The notes under the pieces: generated by a model
Told to the model about the DNA's origin: nothing
Seen by the model: the letters and a program-made list of their open reading frames with translations, nothing else
The model's database searches: none
Part shown: piece by piece, positions 51,686 through 60,148 of the stretch
Position numbering within the stretch: the stretch's first letter is position 1
How the letters are laid out: every line of letters begins with the position of its first letter
Made by a program: the position numbers and the translations under genes
Assembly: GCA_964429005.1 (NCBI GenBank)
Contig: CAYSAJ010000006.1
Coordinates: 9,799 to 73,798 of the forward strand
Length of the DNA stretch: 64,000 nt
Direction: 5' to 3'
Origin: JACRBE01 sp964429005
GTDB taxonomy: Bacteria; Chlamydiota; Chlamydiia; Chlamydiales; JACRBE01

Positions 51686-52485
51686 CGATCACAAGCATGC
51701 AAAATCCTAAAATTAAACATATCCAGAAGCTCCGAGACAAAAGAGATCGTGATCAAACAGGACAATTTGTTATTGAAGGATTTAGAGAATGCCTCCGTGC
51801 AAAAGAGGCTAATTGGCCTTTTTTGCAGATTTTTTATTCTCCCTCTTTATTTTTAGGAGTGAATGAAAAAGCGCTGATCTCTTCTATTTCAGCTGAAAAA
51901 TTTGAAGTAAACGGCGATGTTTTTCGAAAAATATCTCTTAGAGATCGCCCCGATGGAATCATGGCAGTTGCAAAAACAAAACATTTTATTAAAGAAGATT
52001 TAGATCATTTTCTGACAAAGAAAGATAATCCTTTTCTTGTAATTGCAGAAGCTATTGAAAAACCAGGAAATTTAGGGTCGATTCTGCGCTCGGCTGATGC
52101 GACAGGAGTGGATGCTGTCATTGTAGCTAATCGCTGCACAGACATATATAATCCTAACGTAATCCGCTCAAGCGTTGGTACATTATTTACGGTTCCTGTT
52201 TTTGAACTCTCTAATGAAGAAATCTGTGAGGTTGTGAAAAAATATAAAATCGATCTGCTTGCTGCGACTCCTCACACTCCTCATCTTTATTTCGATGTCG
52301 ATCTCAAAGGGCCTATTGCTATACTAGTAGGCACAGAGCAGCTCGGCCTCTCTTCCTTTTGGATGGAAAAAGCAACAAAGAAAATCAAACTTCCGATGCT
52401 AGGGAAAGCCGATTCTCTCAATGTATCGAACGCAACAACTGTATTACTCTATGAAGTTATCCGACAAAGACATCATCTATCTTGA
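51670..52485 (+). CDS. TrmH/SpoU-family RNA 2'-O-methyltransferase
   Basis: SPOUT-fold enzymes methylate ribose 2'-O of rRNA or tRNA using SAM. The 271-residue protein has an N-terminal substrate-binding part (KIKHIQKLRDKRDRDQTGQFVIEGF) and the knotted domain with EAIEKPGNLGSILRSADATGVDAVIVAN near residue 141, IRSSVGTLFTVPVF near residue 171, ILVGTEQLGLSSFWM near residue 218 and LPMLGKADSLNVSNATTVLLYE near residue 246, the three SpoU motifs. Specificity is not determinable. Confidence 0.92.
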   Translation: MESALTITSMQNPKIKHIQKLRDKRDRDQTGQFVIEGFRECLRAKEANWPFLQIFYSPSLFLGVNEKALISSISAEKFEVNGDVFRKISLRDRPDGIMAVAKTKHFIKEDLDHFLTKKDNPFLVIAEAIEKPGNLGSILRSADATGVDAVIVANRCTDIYNPNVIRSSVGTLFTVPVFELSNEEICEVVKKYKIDLLAATPHTPHLYFDVDLKGPIAILVGTEQLGLSSFWMEKATKKIKLPMLGKADSLNVSNATTVLLYEVIRQRHHLS

Positions 52486-53080
52486 CCGCCAAGTTTTGGT
52501 GGTGAAAAAGCCTCGTGGTGTTCCCACTCAGCCTTGTGAAGATCACAAAGTTTCTCTAGAAGATCTAGCTAAAGATTACCTCAAACAACATCTTGGTAAA
52601 GAATCAATCTTTCTTCATGCCATTTATAGGATAGATACAAATGTCAGTGGCCTTGTTGTCATGGGAAGATCTTCAAAAGCACTGTCTAGACTCTCTCGCC
52701 AAATGAGAGAAGATAAAATTCACAAAGAATACACAGCACGAACAGAAAAGCTACCTCTACAGCAGGAAGGAACACTCCGTCATTATCATGAAAAAAGAGA
52801 TCAAAAAGCTTATTTAAGTCGAGAACCTTTTCCAGGGGGAAAGGAAGCGATTTTGTTTTACAAAGTCGTGAAAAAAAATCCTCCCGAGCTTTTGATACAA
52901 CTGATCACAGGACGATATCACCAAATTCGGGCGCAACTCGCTGCGATTGGATGTCCTATCAAAGGAGACAGCAAGTATGGCACCTCTGAGCCAGCCCCTG
53001 TCCAACTTTGCTGCACAAAAATATCTTTTTTCCATCCGATAGAAAACACTCCTCTATCTTTTACAATTTCGTATTATTAA
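52451..53080 (+). CDS. RluA-family pseudouridine synthase
   Basis: It would convert a uridine in rRNA or tRNA to pseudouridine. The start at 52451, inside trmH, gives 209 residues. Motif I is ILDRQVLVVKKPRGVPTQPCED-like near residue 14, and the active-site Asp lies in HAIYRIDTNVSGLVVMGRS near residue 59. GRYHQIRAQLAAIGCPIKGDSKYG follows near residue 155. There is no S4 domain. It ends the cinA-methyltransferase-trmH-rluA run, after which the operon stops. Confidence 0.9.
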   Translation: MKLSDKDIIYLDRQVLVVKKPRGVPTQPCEDHKVSLEDLAKDYLKQHLGKESIFLHAIYRIDTNVSGLVVMGRSSKALSRLSRQMREDKIHKEYTARTEKLPLQQEGTLRHYHEKRDQKAYLSREPFPGGKEAILFYKVVKKNPPELLIQLITGRYHQIRAQLAAIGCPIKGDSKYGTSEPAPVQLCCTKISFFHPIENTPLSFTISYY

Positions 53081-53208
53081 TAGTGGTTAAAATTTTCCTG
53101 AACTCATTTCTTAGAGAGAAATATCAACTTTTTCAAATGATATTCTTTATAAAAAATTTTTTAATTTGTTAATATAGTCTTCATAAAACCTTAATATGAG
53201 GGTAGTCT

Positions 53209-53967
53209 ATGGATATGATAGCTGGATTAAGAGTCAGTTTTACAGAAGAACACGATGAATTAAGTGGTGTAGGCTCGATGCCCAAACCGCGGAGCAATAG
53301 TGGGTGTACTTCAGGTGTGGTCTCTCCCATCTGTGTTCCCGGAGGAGATAGAATGGAGGGCCCTTCTCCTGAAAGAATCTCAGATTGTGCAGGGGCAGCA
53401 CTCACTGCTGGAACACTACGGGTTGAAACAGGTTCTTTTTCAGATGTAGACATTTTGCCTTATTTTAATGATGGAGAAAGGGTTTTACTACATCCATTAA
53501 TATGTGATGAAGGGAGACCTGCTGGTTATGTATCACCTGTCAGTGGAAGTGTAGGGACACTTCATCCCTTAGGATCCTACTCTGCAACAAGTCTTTTTTC
53601 AGGTGTTTCTGAAGAGACTTCTAAGATAGCTTGCATAGGAGAAGAAGAATCAAGAGCTGATTCACCCTTTGCTTATTCACGAGAAACACCTATACCTGAA
53701 GAGGGAGATTTTATTGAGGCTGCAGAGGATGTGAGAGATTATTCTCGCTGGCTGGCAGAAAGAGACTTGCCAAAGGTTGTTCACCTAGATCAAGCTCCTG
53801 ACATCTGTCGTCATAAAGTTGTCGTTCGGCTAAAAACAAAGCCTTATATAGTTCATCGACCAGGATTGGGATTGGCTGTCAAAATCACTCAATTTCCTTT
53901 GCTACGAGTTAAAAGCGTTCCGATGATTGACGATTCTGATGCCTCAAGTTTTTCATCTGAAGATTAA
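53209..53967 (+). CDS. hypothetical acidic Ser/Gly/Pro-rich protein, effector-like
   Basis: Unrecognised. The 252-residue product is acidic and Ser/Gly-rich over residues 1-165 (disordered-looking, such as GEEESRADSPFAYSRETP), then has a short folded-looking part near residues 165-235 (VRDYSRWLAERDLPKVVHLDQAPDICRHKVVVRLKTKPYIVHR) and an acidic Ser tail (DDSDASSFSSED). No signal peptide or membrane helix. A weak terminator follows. It faces a helical-repeat gene convergently. Both leaders are AT-rich. A secreted effector is a guess from composition. Confidence 0.6.
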   Translation: MDMIAGLRVSFTEEHDELSGVGSMPKPRSNSGCTSGVVSPICVPGGDRMEGPSPERISDCAGAALTAGTLRVETGSFSDVDILPYFNDGERVLLHPLICDEGRPAGYVSPVSGSVGTLHPLGSYSATSLFSGVSEETSKIACIGEEESRADSPFAYSRETPIPEEGDFIEAAEDVRDYSRWLAERDLPKVVHLDQAPDICRHKVVVRLKTKPYIVHRPGLGLAVKITQFPLLRVKSVPMIDDSDASSFSSED

Positions 53968-53977
53968 GCGTAAAAAA

Positions 53978-53999
53978 AGAGGGCTCTTTGGAGCCCTTT
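53978..53999. terminator. terminator between convergent hypothetical genes
   Basis: AGAGGGCTC (53978-53986) pairs with GAGCCCTTT (53991-53999) across a 4-nt loop, with an A-run on the left and a short T-run on the right. It can serve either strand. Confidence 0.7.
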
Positions 54000-54014
54000 G
54001 ATAATTTAAGAAAA

Positions 54015-55400
54015 TTAACTAAATTTTGCTGTGTCTAGGTCATCAATCACGAACAATTTAGAGTACCCAAGGGCTCTAGCTATAAAAAGTTTTTCTGAGG
54101 TAAGGGCCGCATTGATAAGATAATCTCTATCCGCAGGGGTCATTTCACTTCTTTCAAAAAGCGCTTTTGCTATAAAAGCCGATTCTTCAGCAGTAAAATC
54201 ACTATGTTGAATAACATGAAGTATCCCTCGAAAGCAAGTGCTGCCACTCACTACATTTCTTGAAGAATCTACGTGATCTACCGCTGATATGATTCCTATA
54301 AAAAGTTCGAATGAGCTCATTTTCAATGAAGTAATGAGGGCACTATTGAGAGCTTTTGTGCTCACAGGGCCTGCGTGCACTAAACTAATAGCTATATCAG
54401 GGAATCCACATTCTAGAGCTGCTAAAACCAATTCTCCACGATATTCTGAGCTATATGCTTCAAGCTCCTTGAGCCTTTCTCTTGATAGCGGTTCGCTATC
54501 AGCTAAGCGAGTGAGATAAGGGCTAACACTATGAGACGCTGTTTCATCAACTGCTGTTTTCATTCTGATCAAACCATCTATTCCTAGATCTTTATTGATG
54601 AGAAGTCTCGCCTCAGTAACCATTCCTGCTGCCTTTAAAGCTTTAGCTACTTCTATTCGAGCTGTCATCGGTAAATGCTCTGTCTTCATAAGAATTTTTA
54701 TGGAATCTTTAAATCCCAATTTAGAAAGTTCAATAAGAGCGACTGCCCGATCTTTTTCTGAAGAAATAAGAAGGTTTAATACGGGCAAATCGTTCTTTTT
54801 TGCAGCATCAACAATGATTGATTGAATAATTTTGTCAGAATAAGGACCATGAGCTAGCAATTTCGTCATCAAATGAATGTGTCCTTCTCGCGCTGCTGCA
54901 ATTAACGCCATTTCTTTTGCCTTTTGTCCCATAGGTCCATTTTTAAGAAGGGCATCCAATGTATTTAATATTTCAGTAGACGATGCTGTAGAAAGTAGTG
55001 AATCATAATTTTCAATAATTTGAGAAAGAAGAAGGATTTTATCTACAACCGGAAGATCTGGGTGTTTTTCCAATAGAGTCGTTAGCAAAGCAAAATCATG
55101 AACGCGCATAGCTTCTTTGAAAAGCCATATTGTGCCATCAGCTCTTGAAGAAGAAACTTCAGGAAAGCGAAAAGTTGAGCCTGATGTAGCCTGAGCTTTT
55201 TCTGCAGCTGCGGTCCCAGATTCAGCTAGCGGGGTAACAGGAATTCTGGCCGTCGCTTCAGACATAATGCCGCTTGCATTGCTAATAGCAGTAACAGCAA
55301 GGCTTGAGGCTCTATCCTTAGATCCACCTTCTCTTATTGGAGGTCGTGGATAGATTGATTCCCGTCCGCTTACATCTTTTGCTAAAAGGCTAACATCCAT
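54015..55400 (-). CDS. hypothetical helical-repeat (ankyrin-like) protein, effector-like
   Basis: The 461-residue protein has a Ser/Ala-rich N-terminal region (1-85) and then a series of helix pairs such as KEMALIAAAREGHIHLMTKLLAHG (near residue 165), IIVDAAKKNDLPVLNLLISSE and LVLAALECGFPDIAISLVHAGP. The alternating ALxxAxxxGxxxxxxxLLxxG spacing is that of diverged ankyrin repeats. No signal peptide or membrane helix. The architecture parallels the tandem pair at 1138-3172. A host-directed protein-binding effector is plausible; no direct evidence. Confidence 0.65.
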   Translation of the reverse strand: MDVSLLAKDVSGRESIYPRPPIREGGSKDRASSLAVTAISNASGIMSEATARIPVTPLAESGTAAAEKAQATSGSTFRFPEVSSSRADGTIWLFKEAMRVHDFALLTTLLEKHPDLPVVDKILLLSQIIENYDSLLSTASSTEILNTLDALLKNGPMGQKAKEMALIAAAREGHIHLMTKLLAHGPYSDKIIQSIIVDAAKKNDLPVLNLLISSEKDRAVALIELSKLGFKDSIKILMKTEHLPMTARIEVAKALKAAGMVTEARLLINKDLGIDGLIRMKTAVDETASHSVSPYLTRLADSEPLSRERLKELEAYSSEYRGELVLAALECGFPDIAISLVHAGPVSTKALNSALITSLKMSSFELFIGIISAVDHVDSSRNVVSGSTCFRGILHVIQHSDFTAEESAFIAKALFERSEMTPADRDYLINAALTSEKLFIARALGYSKLFVIDDLDTAKFS

Positions 55401-55680
55401 ATTAATCCTATATGTTTATAGTACAATTATATCACAAATTGATTAGAATGTAAAGAAATTATTTTAAACGTAAGGCTTTCTGTTTTAGAGTTTTAAATTC
55501 AAATAAAGCTTGTTTTATATGCTTTAAAATCAGGGGATTAGATTCTTGTCTCAGGGGAGTTGTCAAACCTGTAATTCGATGCCAATGGGGGGCTTCAGGA
55601 CGTGGGGATTATTCGAATATGCAAAGTGCTAGCGCCTTTTTTTTCTTTTGGATAGAATGAATTCTTTATCGGAGATTCGT

Positions 55681-56307
55681 ATGGTGCAAGAAGCCCTAAG
55701 CTATTCAGTACAAGAAGCAATAGCGGCTATTTCTCTTTTGGCTAAACCAGCTGCCATGCAGTTTATTGATAAAATTTCCACATGGATTGCAGATTGTTAT
55801 CGTGAAGGAGGCAAAATCCTCATCGCCGGTAATGGAGGCTCACTTTGTGACGCTATGCACTTTGCTGAAGAGCTAACAGGTTTTTATCGAGAAAAGCGAA
55901 TGGCCCTTCCCGCGATCGCGATTTCAGATCCAGGACATCTAACATGTGTAGGCAATGATATTGGGTATGAATATGTTTTTTCTCGTTATATTGAGGCTTT
56001 AGGAAAAGAAAGGGACATATTCATTTGCCTGACAACTAGCGGACGCTCACAAAACCTTGTTTTAGCTGTTCAAGCGGCCAAAAAAAAAGGGCTGAAAACG
56101 GTCGCTTTCCTCGGAAAAACAGGGGGCACAATTAAAGGGCAATGCGATGCTGAATGGATCGTTGAAGGGTTTGCAAATTCAGATCGAATCCAAGAAGCGC
56201 ACATGGCCGCCATTCATATTATTATAGAGATGGTAGAGAAAAAACTATTTTCTCACGATACATCCATTCATATGCCTCATGCAACGAATCAATTATCTTT
56301 TAATTAA
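55681..56307 (+). CDS. gmhA: phosphoheptose isomerase (SIS domain)
   Basis: GmhA converts sedoheptulose-7-phosphate to D-glycero-manno-heptose-7-phosphate, the first step to LPS heptose. The start at 55681 has GGAG 7 nt upstream and gives 208 residues; longer readings (55648, 55657) have weaker signals. Visible are GKILIAGNGGSLCDAMHFAEELTGFY near residue 45, ISDPGHLTCVGNDIGYEYVFSRY near residue 80 and LTTSGRSQNLVLAV near residue 118. The canonical Ser, His and Glu positions of SIS isomerases appear in these blocks. The end overlaps lpxK, so both belong to LPS synthesis; a GT9 is at 16504. Confidence 0.9.
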   Translation: MVQEALSYSVQEAIAAISLLAKPAAMQFIDKISTWIADCYREGGKILIAGNGGSLCDAMHFAEELTGFYREKRMALPAIAISDPGHLTCVGNDIGYEYVFSRYIEALGKERDIFICLTTSGRSQNLVLAVQAAKKKGLKTVAFLGKTGGTIKGQCDAEWIVEGFANSDRIQEAHMAAIHIIIEMVEKKLFSHDTSIHMPHATNQLSFN

Positions 56308-57385
56308 TTTTTTTTCGAAGTTCGATACTATCTACATGAAAGTGAGAGATCAGCCAAGAACTAAGGCATGGCTCCCTCTTAAGTTCTTTTTTTTTCTTTT
56401 AAGCTGTGGATATAAATTAGGGCTTTTTGTTCACAAAACTTATCAATATCATTTTATCAAGCCCATTCAAGTTCCTTCTTTTGTCGTTAGTGTTGGAAAT
56501 ATTGCCGTAGGTGGTAGTGGAAAAACTCCTTTCGTAAAAAAATTATCAAAAGATCTTCTAAAACAAAAACCGGCAATCATAGCAAAAGGTTATAAGTCGA
56601 GATCTGCCAGACTAACGTTTCGTGAGGTGTTCCCTTCAGATGATCCTTCTGATGTGGGAGATGAGCCTCTCTGGTTTGTTAGAAATTGTGAGGGGACAGG
56701 CGTTTTTGTTGGATCATCAAAATCAGAGGTTGCTCAAAAAATATCATTTGAGAAACACCCTATATTACTCATCGACGATGGACTTCAGCATCGAAAACTA
56801 CACAAAGATTTTTCTATAGTTCTTCTCCATTCTAAAATGGATTGGGAAAAAGGATATCTCCCATATGGTCATTTGAGAGATTCTCCAAAAGCTTTGGCTT
56901 CTGCTGATTGCATTGCGCTGCATCAGGTCGATTCAAAAGAAGAATTTATCGAGCAGTCAAGAAAAATTCAGAAATACTCTTCAGCAGAAATCATCGGTAC
57001 AAAACTGATTTTTGATGTTGGAGCTTCTACTCAAGTTAAAGGAAAAAAAATTGCGGTCGTAACAGCAATCGCTTTCCCAAAACCTTTTATCGACCAACTT
57101 AACGAAATAGCTGAAGTTATGGCCCATCTTTCCCTGCCAGATCATAATGCCATTTCTTTAGAAATCTTACTTAAATGGTGGGATTCTCTATCTTTTAAAG
57201 AGGAAATTGAGGCAATTGTATGCACAGAAAAAGATGCAACAAAATGGCCTAACCCTCATCCTCTTGCTGTAAATCTGGTGATTATGGAAGCCGATATGGA
57301 AATTCTTTTTGGCAAGCAGATCTATGAGAAAGCCCTAGAGAAAATCAGAGAAGGTTTGGATAAAAAAAGGAATGCTGTAATTTAG
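56279..57385 (+). CDS. lpxK: tetraacyldisaccharide 4'-kinase (lipid A)
   Basis: LpxK phosphorylates the 4' position of lipid A disaccharide at the inner membrane. The 368-residue reading has a hydrophobic N-terminal helix (LPLKFFFFLLSCGYKLGLFV near residue 31), Walker A VGNIAVGGSGKTPFV near residue 72, GYKSRSARLTF, DVGDEPLWF near residue 121, LIDDGLQHRKL near residue 164 and LPYGHLRDSPKAL near residue 195. A start at 56336 (MKVRDQPR) is also possible and would drop 19 residues; neither has a clear ribosome-binding site. Confidence 0.93.
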   Translation: MQRINYLLINFFSKFDTIYMKVRDQPRTKAWLPLKFFFFLLSCGYKLGLFVHKTYQYHFIKPIQVPSFVVSVGNIAVGGSGKTPFVKKLSKDLLKQKPAIIAKGYKSRSARLTFREVFPSDDPSDVGDEPLWFVRNCEGTGVFVGSSKSEVAQKISFEKHPILLIDDGLQHRKLHKDFSIVLLHSKMDWEKGYLPYGHLRDSPKALASADCIALHQVDSKEEFIEQSRKIQKYSSAEIIGTKLIFDVGASTQVKGKKIAVVTAIAFPKPFIDQLNEIAEVMAHLSLPDHNAISLEILLKWWDSLSFKEEIEAIVCTEKDATKWPNPHPLAVNLVIMEADMEILFGKQIYEKALEKIREGLDKKRNAVI

Positions 57386-57459
57386 TTGGCATTTTTTTCT
57401 TCTCAGAATAATATCGATCCACATGTAAATCAATGATAGACACTATAGTGAGGGTGAAA

Positions 57460-58638
57460 ATGAGCGAAAGCATAGAAATTCACATGCCGAAGTTAGGGGA
57501 GAGTATTGTCAGCGCTACGATTGTGCAATGGCTCAAAAAAGAAGGGGATTTTATTGAAAAAGATGAACCTTTACTTGAAGTGTCAACCGATAAAGTAAAT
57601 AGTGAAATTCCTTCCCCCGTGTCAGGCAAACTTACGAAAATTTTGGCTCAGGAAGGAACTGAATATGACGTAGGATCAGTTTTGTGCCGTGTAGAAACAT
57701 CTCAAAGTCCAACGAACGCTTCTGTAGAAGAAAAATTTTCTCACAATGAAAAGGCAACTTCAGAAGCCCCACAAAATTTTCTCTCTCCTGCTGTCCTGCG
57801 CATGCTTCAAGAAGCGGGTATTCCTCTCTCTGATCTAAATAAGATCCCAAAATCAGACCCTCAGGGACGCCTCACAAAACAAGATGTTGAAAAATATCTT
57901 TCCTCAAAATCTTGCCGTCCTGTTTGCACAAAATCTATGAGCGAAGAAGTAGAGCGTGTCCAAATGAGCCAAATGCGAAAGGCCATCGCAGATAATATGG
58001 TAAAGTCATTTTATCAAGCTCCCCATGCTTCTTTAATAGATCTTGTAGATTTAACTGCTATTGTCGAATTTATCGAAATCAATAAAGAGAGTTTTTTGGC
58101 AAAACATGGTGTGAAGCTGACAGTCTCTTCTTTTATCGCGTATGCAATTAGCCGTGCGATTAAAGAATATCCTTTTATCAATTCCTCTGTCGATCAAGAT
58201 ACGATTGTCCTCAAACGATCGGTAAACTTAGGAATCGCAGTCAGTGTTGAGCAGGCGATTATGGTCCCTGTCATTCATCGAGCTGATAACAAATCTCTTT
58301 TAGAAATCGCGAGCTCCCTTTCTCTAATTGCTAAAAAAGCGAGGGATCATGACCTTTCTCCTCAGGATGTGAGCGACGGTACGATCACGATGACGAACTT
58401 TGGGATGTCGGGCACCCGTATCGGAGTCCCTATTATTCGGTTTCCTGAAGTGGCAATTATTGGAGTAGGAGCGATTAATAGAACACCTATGGCTATGGAT
58501 GCTCACACGATCGCTATTCGAGATTGTGCATATATTTCTTTGACTTTTGACCATAGGGCTCTTGATGGGATGTACGGATGTGGCTTTCTTCAAGCTTTAA
58601 AAAAACAACTAGAGAGCTTTGAACTCCCCTCTCTCTGA
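57460..58638 (+). CDS. 2-oxoacid dehydrogenase E2 acyltransferase
   Basis: The E2 component transfers acyl groups to CoA in a 2-oxoacid dehydrogenase complex. The start at 57460 (GAGGGTG just upstream) gives 392 residues: a lipoyl domain (1-80, lipoyl Lys in EVSTDKVNSEIPSP), a peripheral subunit-binding domain near residue 107-143 (FLSPAVLRMLQEAGIPL...GRLTKQDVEKYL), and a catalytic domain ending with SLTFDHRALDGMYGCGFL (catalytic His and Asp). No E1 or E3 gene is adjacent, so the complex type (branched-chain, 2-oxoglutarate or pyruvate) is unknown. The 3' end overlaps a convergent gene by 30 nt. The Chlamydia neighbour order I recall (CT400-CT399) is E2 next to kdsD. Confidence 0.91.
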   Translation: MSESIEIHMPKLGESIVSATIVQWLKKEGDFIEKDEPLLEVSTDKVNSEIPSPVSGKLTKILAQEGTEYDVGSVLCRVETSQSPTNASVEEKFSHNEKATSEAPQNFLSPAVLRMLQEAGIPLSDLNKIPKSDPQGRLTKQDVEKYLSSKSCRPVCTKSMSEEVERVQMSQMRKAIADNMVKSFYQAPHASLIDLVDLTAIVEFIEINKESFLAKHGVKLTVSSFIAYAISRAIKEYPFINSSVDQDTIVLKRSVNLGIAVSVEQAIMVPVIHRADNKSLLEIASSLSLIAKKARDHDLSPQDVSDGTITMTNFGMSGTRIGVPIIRFPEVAIIGVGAINRTPMAMDAHTIAIRDCAYISLTFDHRALDGMYGCGFLQALKKQLESFELPSL

Positions 58639-60078
58639 AGTAGATTCATAAGAGTAGGAATAAATTTTCATAACATCGATCACTTCCCAGGATTCGGAAA
58701 GTAGAGTTTCCCAAATGGAAAATAATTGAGAATCTTCCCAAGGTCCTGTGGAGTGAACTCGCGCAAAAAAGATTTGGTACACATCTCCACTAGCGGGGCC
58801 CTGTTCGTTAGTTGGATAAACGAGCTTTCCCCCCTCTACAATTTTTTCAATAAGTAGAGAGTCAAAAGAAAGAGCAAACAGCCTATCTAGAAATGATTGA
58901 CGCATTTCAGGACATTTAACGCTAAAACAGGTTCCTTCCCATGCACCCATATGCCCCATTTTTTCATCATAGAGGGGAGTGTGAACAAGGGACTCTGAAG
59001 GAAAAGCTGGTTTAGATAAAGGCAAATGAACTGGACTTTTCCCGAGATTTTCTATGATGTGATAGACAAAAGCTGTTGAAGAAACTTTAGTATGGCTGAG
59101 CTTTTCATCGCAGAGCTCTACTGGGTGTAACCCTTCTTCGATTGTCTTAAGCCAGCTATTTGTCAGCTCACTCGCTTTATGCTCTTCACCGATAAAATAG
59201 AGCATATGAATCAATGTAAGAACCCAGTGCGATGGAGGATTGTATGGCTGCTCTTGGTTTGAAAGATGGAAAGATTCATAGGTAAAAATAGAGCAATTGT
59301 CACCTAGTTCAACACTAGTAGATAAATATTTTTTTCCTATGATTTGGGTTAGGGTTCTATCAAATATATCCCCATATTCTCTAGTCATTACAATTGTATC
59401 AAATTTCTCAGGATGGGAAAAAAGTGTTGAGAGCGCCTCGTCGAAATTCATCTGCTGTGTTTCAATTTCTGGGTAAGTTGAAGAAAACATCGTGAACAAA
59501 TGATGAAAGAAGGTGTCAGATAAATGATGACGATCGAAATGAGAGACGCAAGTCAGGTTTTTCCTATGGAAATGACGAACAAAATCGAAGCTAAAAAGGA
59601 GAAGTTTTTCCATTTTTGATCGATGATGATACTGAACACTTTTTACAAGATCTGAGGAAGAAACAAACTCCTGGTAAGTATAGGGATAGTCATTTCCTTC
59701 ATAGATCAAAATCAGATCCAGCCCGGGAAATTGACTCTGCACAAAAGGAGCATAAGATCTTGTGTGAACTACACGAGTGGATATGCCTAGAGCAGACCGA
59801 ATTGCGCTAGCAAGTTCTCTATGAATTTTGGGATCCTGGTGCAATATGGAACTTTTCCAAATCATCGGAGTGCTCTTCAAAATACGATCCACTTTTGGGT
59901 CAAGCTCGATACCCGCCGAAGTATGATGAAACATTTGCTCTGTTTCTATAACGTATGTGTGAAGATCGATGCCTAGCGCACTCAAAACTTGGAGAGCACT
60001 CTGATGCCAGTCTAAAGTTTCTCCGGGTCCTTTAAGAAGAACTAAAGAATGAAAGGATTGTTGAGAGTCTATTGACAT
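58609..60078 (-). CDS. isocitrate-dehydrogenase-like protein, Thermus/Rickettsia architecture, catalytic residues lost
   Basis: The start at 60078 (AGGGA 6 nt upstream) gives 489 residues; 60114 would add 12. The fold of NADP-dependent isocitrate dehydrogenase is recognisable end to end: RKNLTCVSHFDRHHLS (~172-186, position of RKKVTxxxKxNIMK), FSSTYPEIETQQMNFDEAL (~198-216), FDTIVMTREYGDIFDR (~226-241), NPPSHWVLTLIHMLYF and IIENLGKSP (~341-349), and a C-terminal domain of ~135 residues like that of the ~490-residue Thermus enzyme. Yet GDGIGPE is KGPGETL, the SxNxxLRK substrate loop is absent near residue 70-85, the catalytic Lys is His, and the NADP-site FEAVHGSAP is FTYESFHLS. It is probably a non-catalytic homologue. 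Its 3' end overlaps E2 on the other strand. Confidence 0.8.
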   Translation of the reverse strand: MSIDSQQSFHSLVLLKGPGETLDWHQSALQVLSALGIDLHTYVIETEQMFHHTSAGIELDPKVDRILKSTPMIWKSSILHQDPKIHRELASAIRSALGISTRVVHTRSYAPFVQSQFPGLDLILIYEGNDYPYTYQEFVSSSDLVKSVQYHHRSKMEKLLLFSFDFVRHFHRKNLTCVSHFDRHHLSDTFFHHLFTMFSSTYPEIETQQMNFDEALSTLFSHPEKFDTIVMTREYGDIFDRTLTQIIGKKYLSTSVELGDNCSIFTYESFHLSNQEQPYNPPSHWVLTLIHMLYFIGEEHKASELTNSWLKTIEEGLHPVELCDEKLSHTKVSSTAFVYHIIENLGKSPVHLPLSKPAFPSESLVHTPLYDEKMGHMGAWEGTCFSVKCPEMRQSFLDRLFALSFDSLLIEKIVEGGKLVYPTNEQGPASGDVYQIFFARVHSTGPWEDSQLFSIWETLLSESWEVIDVMKIYSYSYESTSERGEFKAL

Positions 60079-60148
60079 ATCGTCCCTGATCAGAAATAAT
60101 GAGCTACTTATCATCTATTCAATTTTAGTCCTAACTGCAAGAAAAAAC

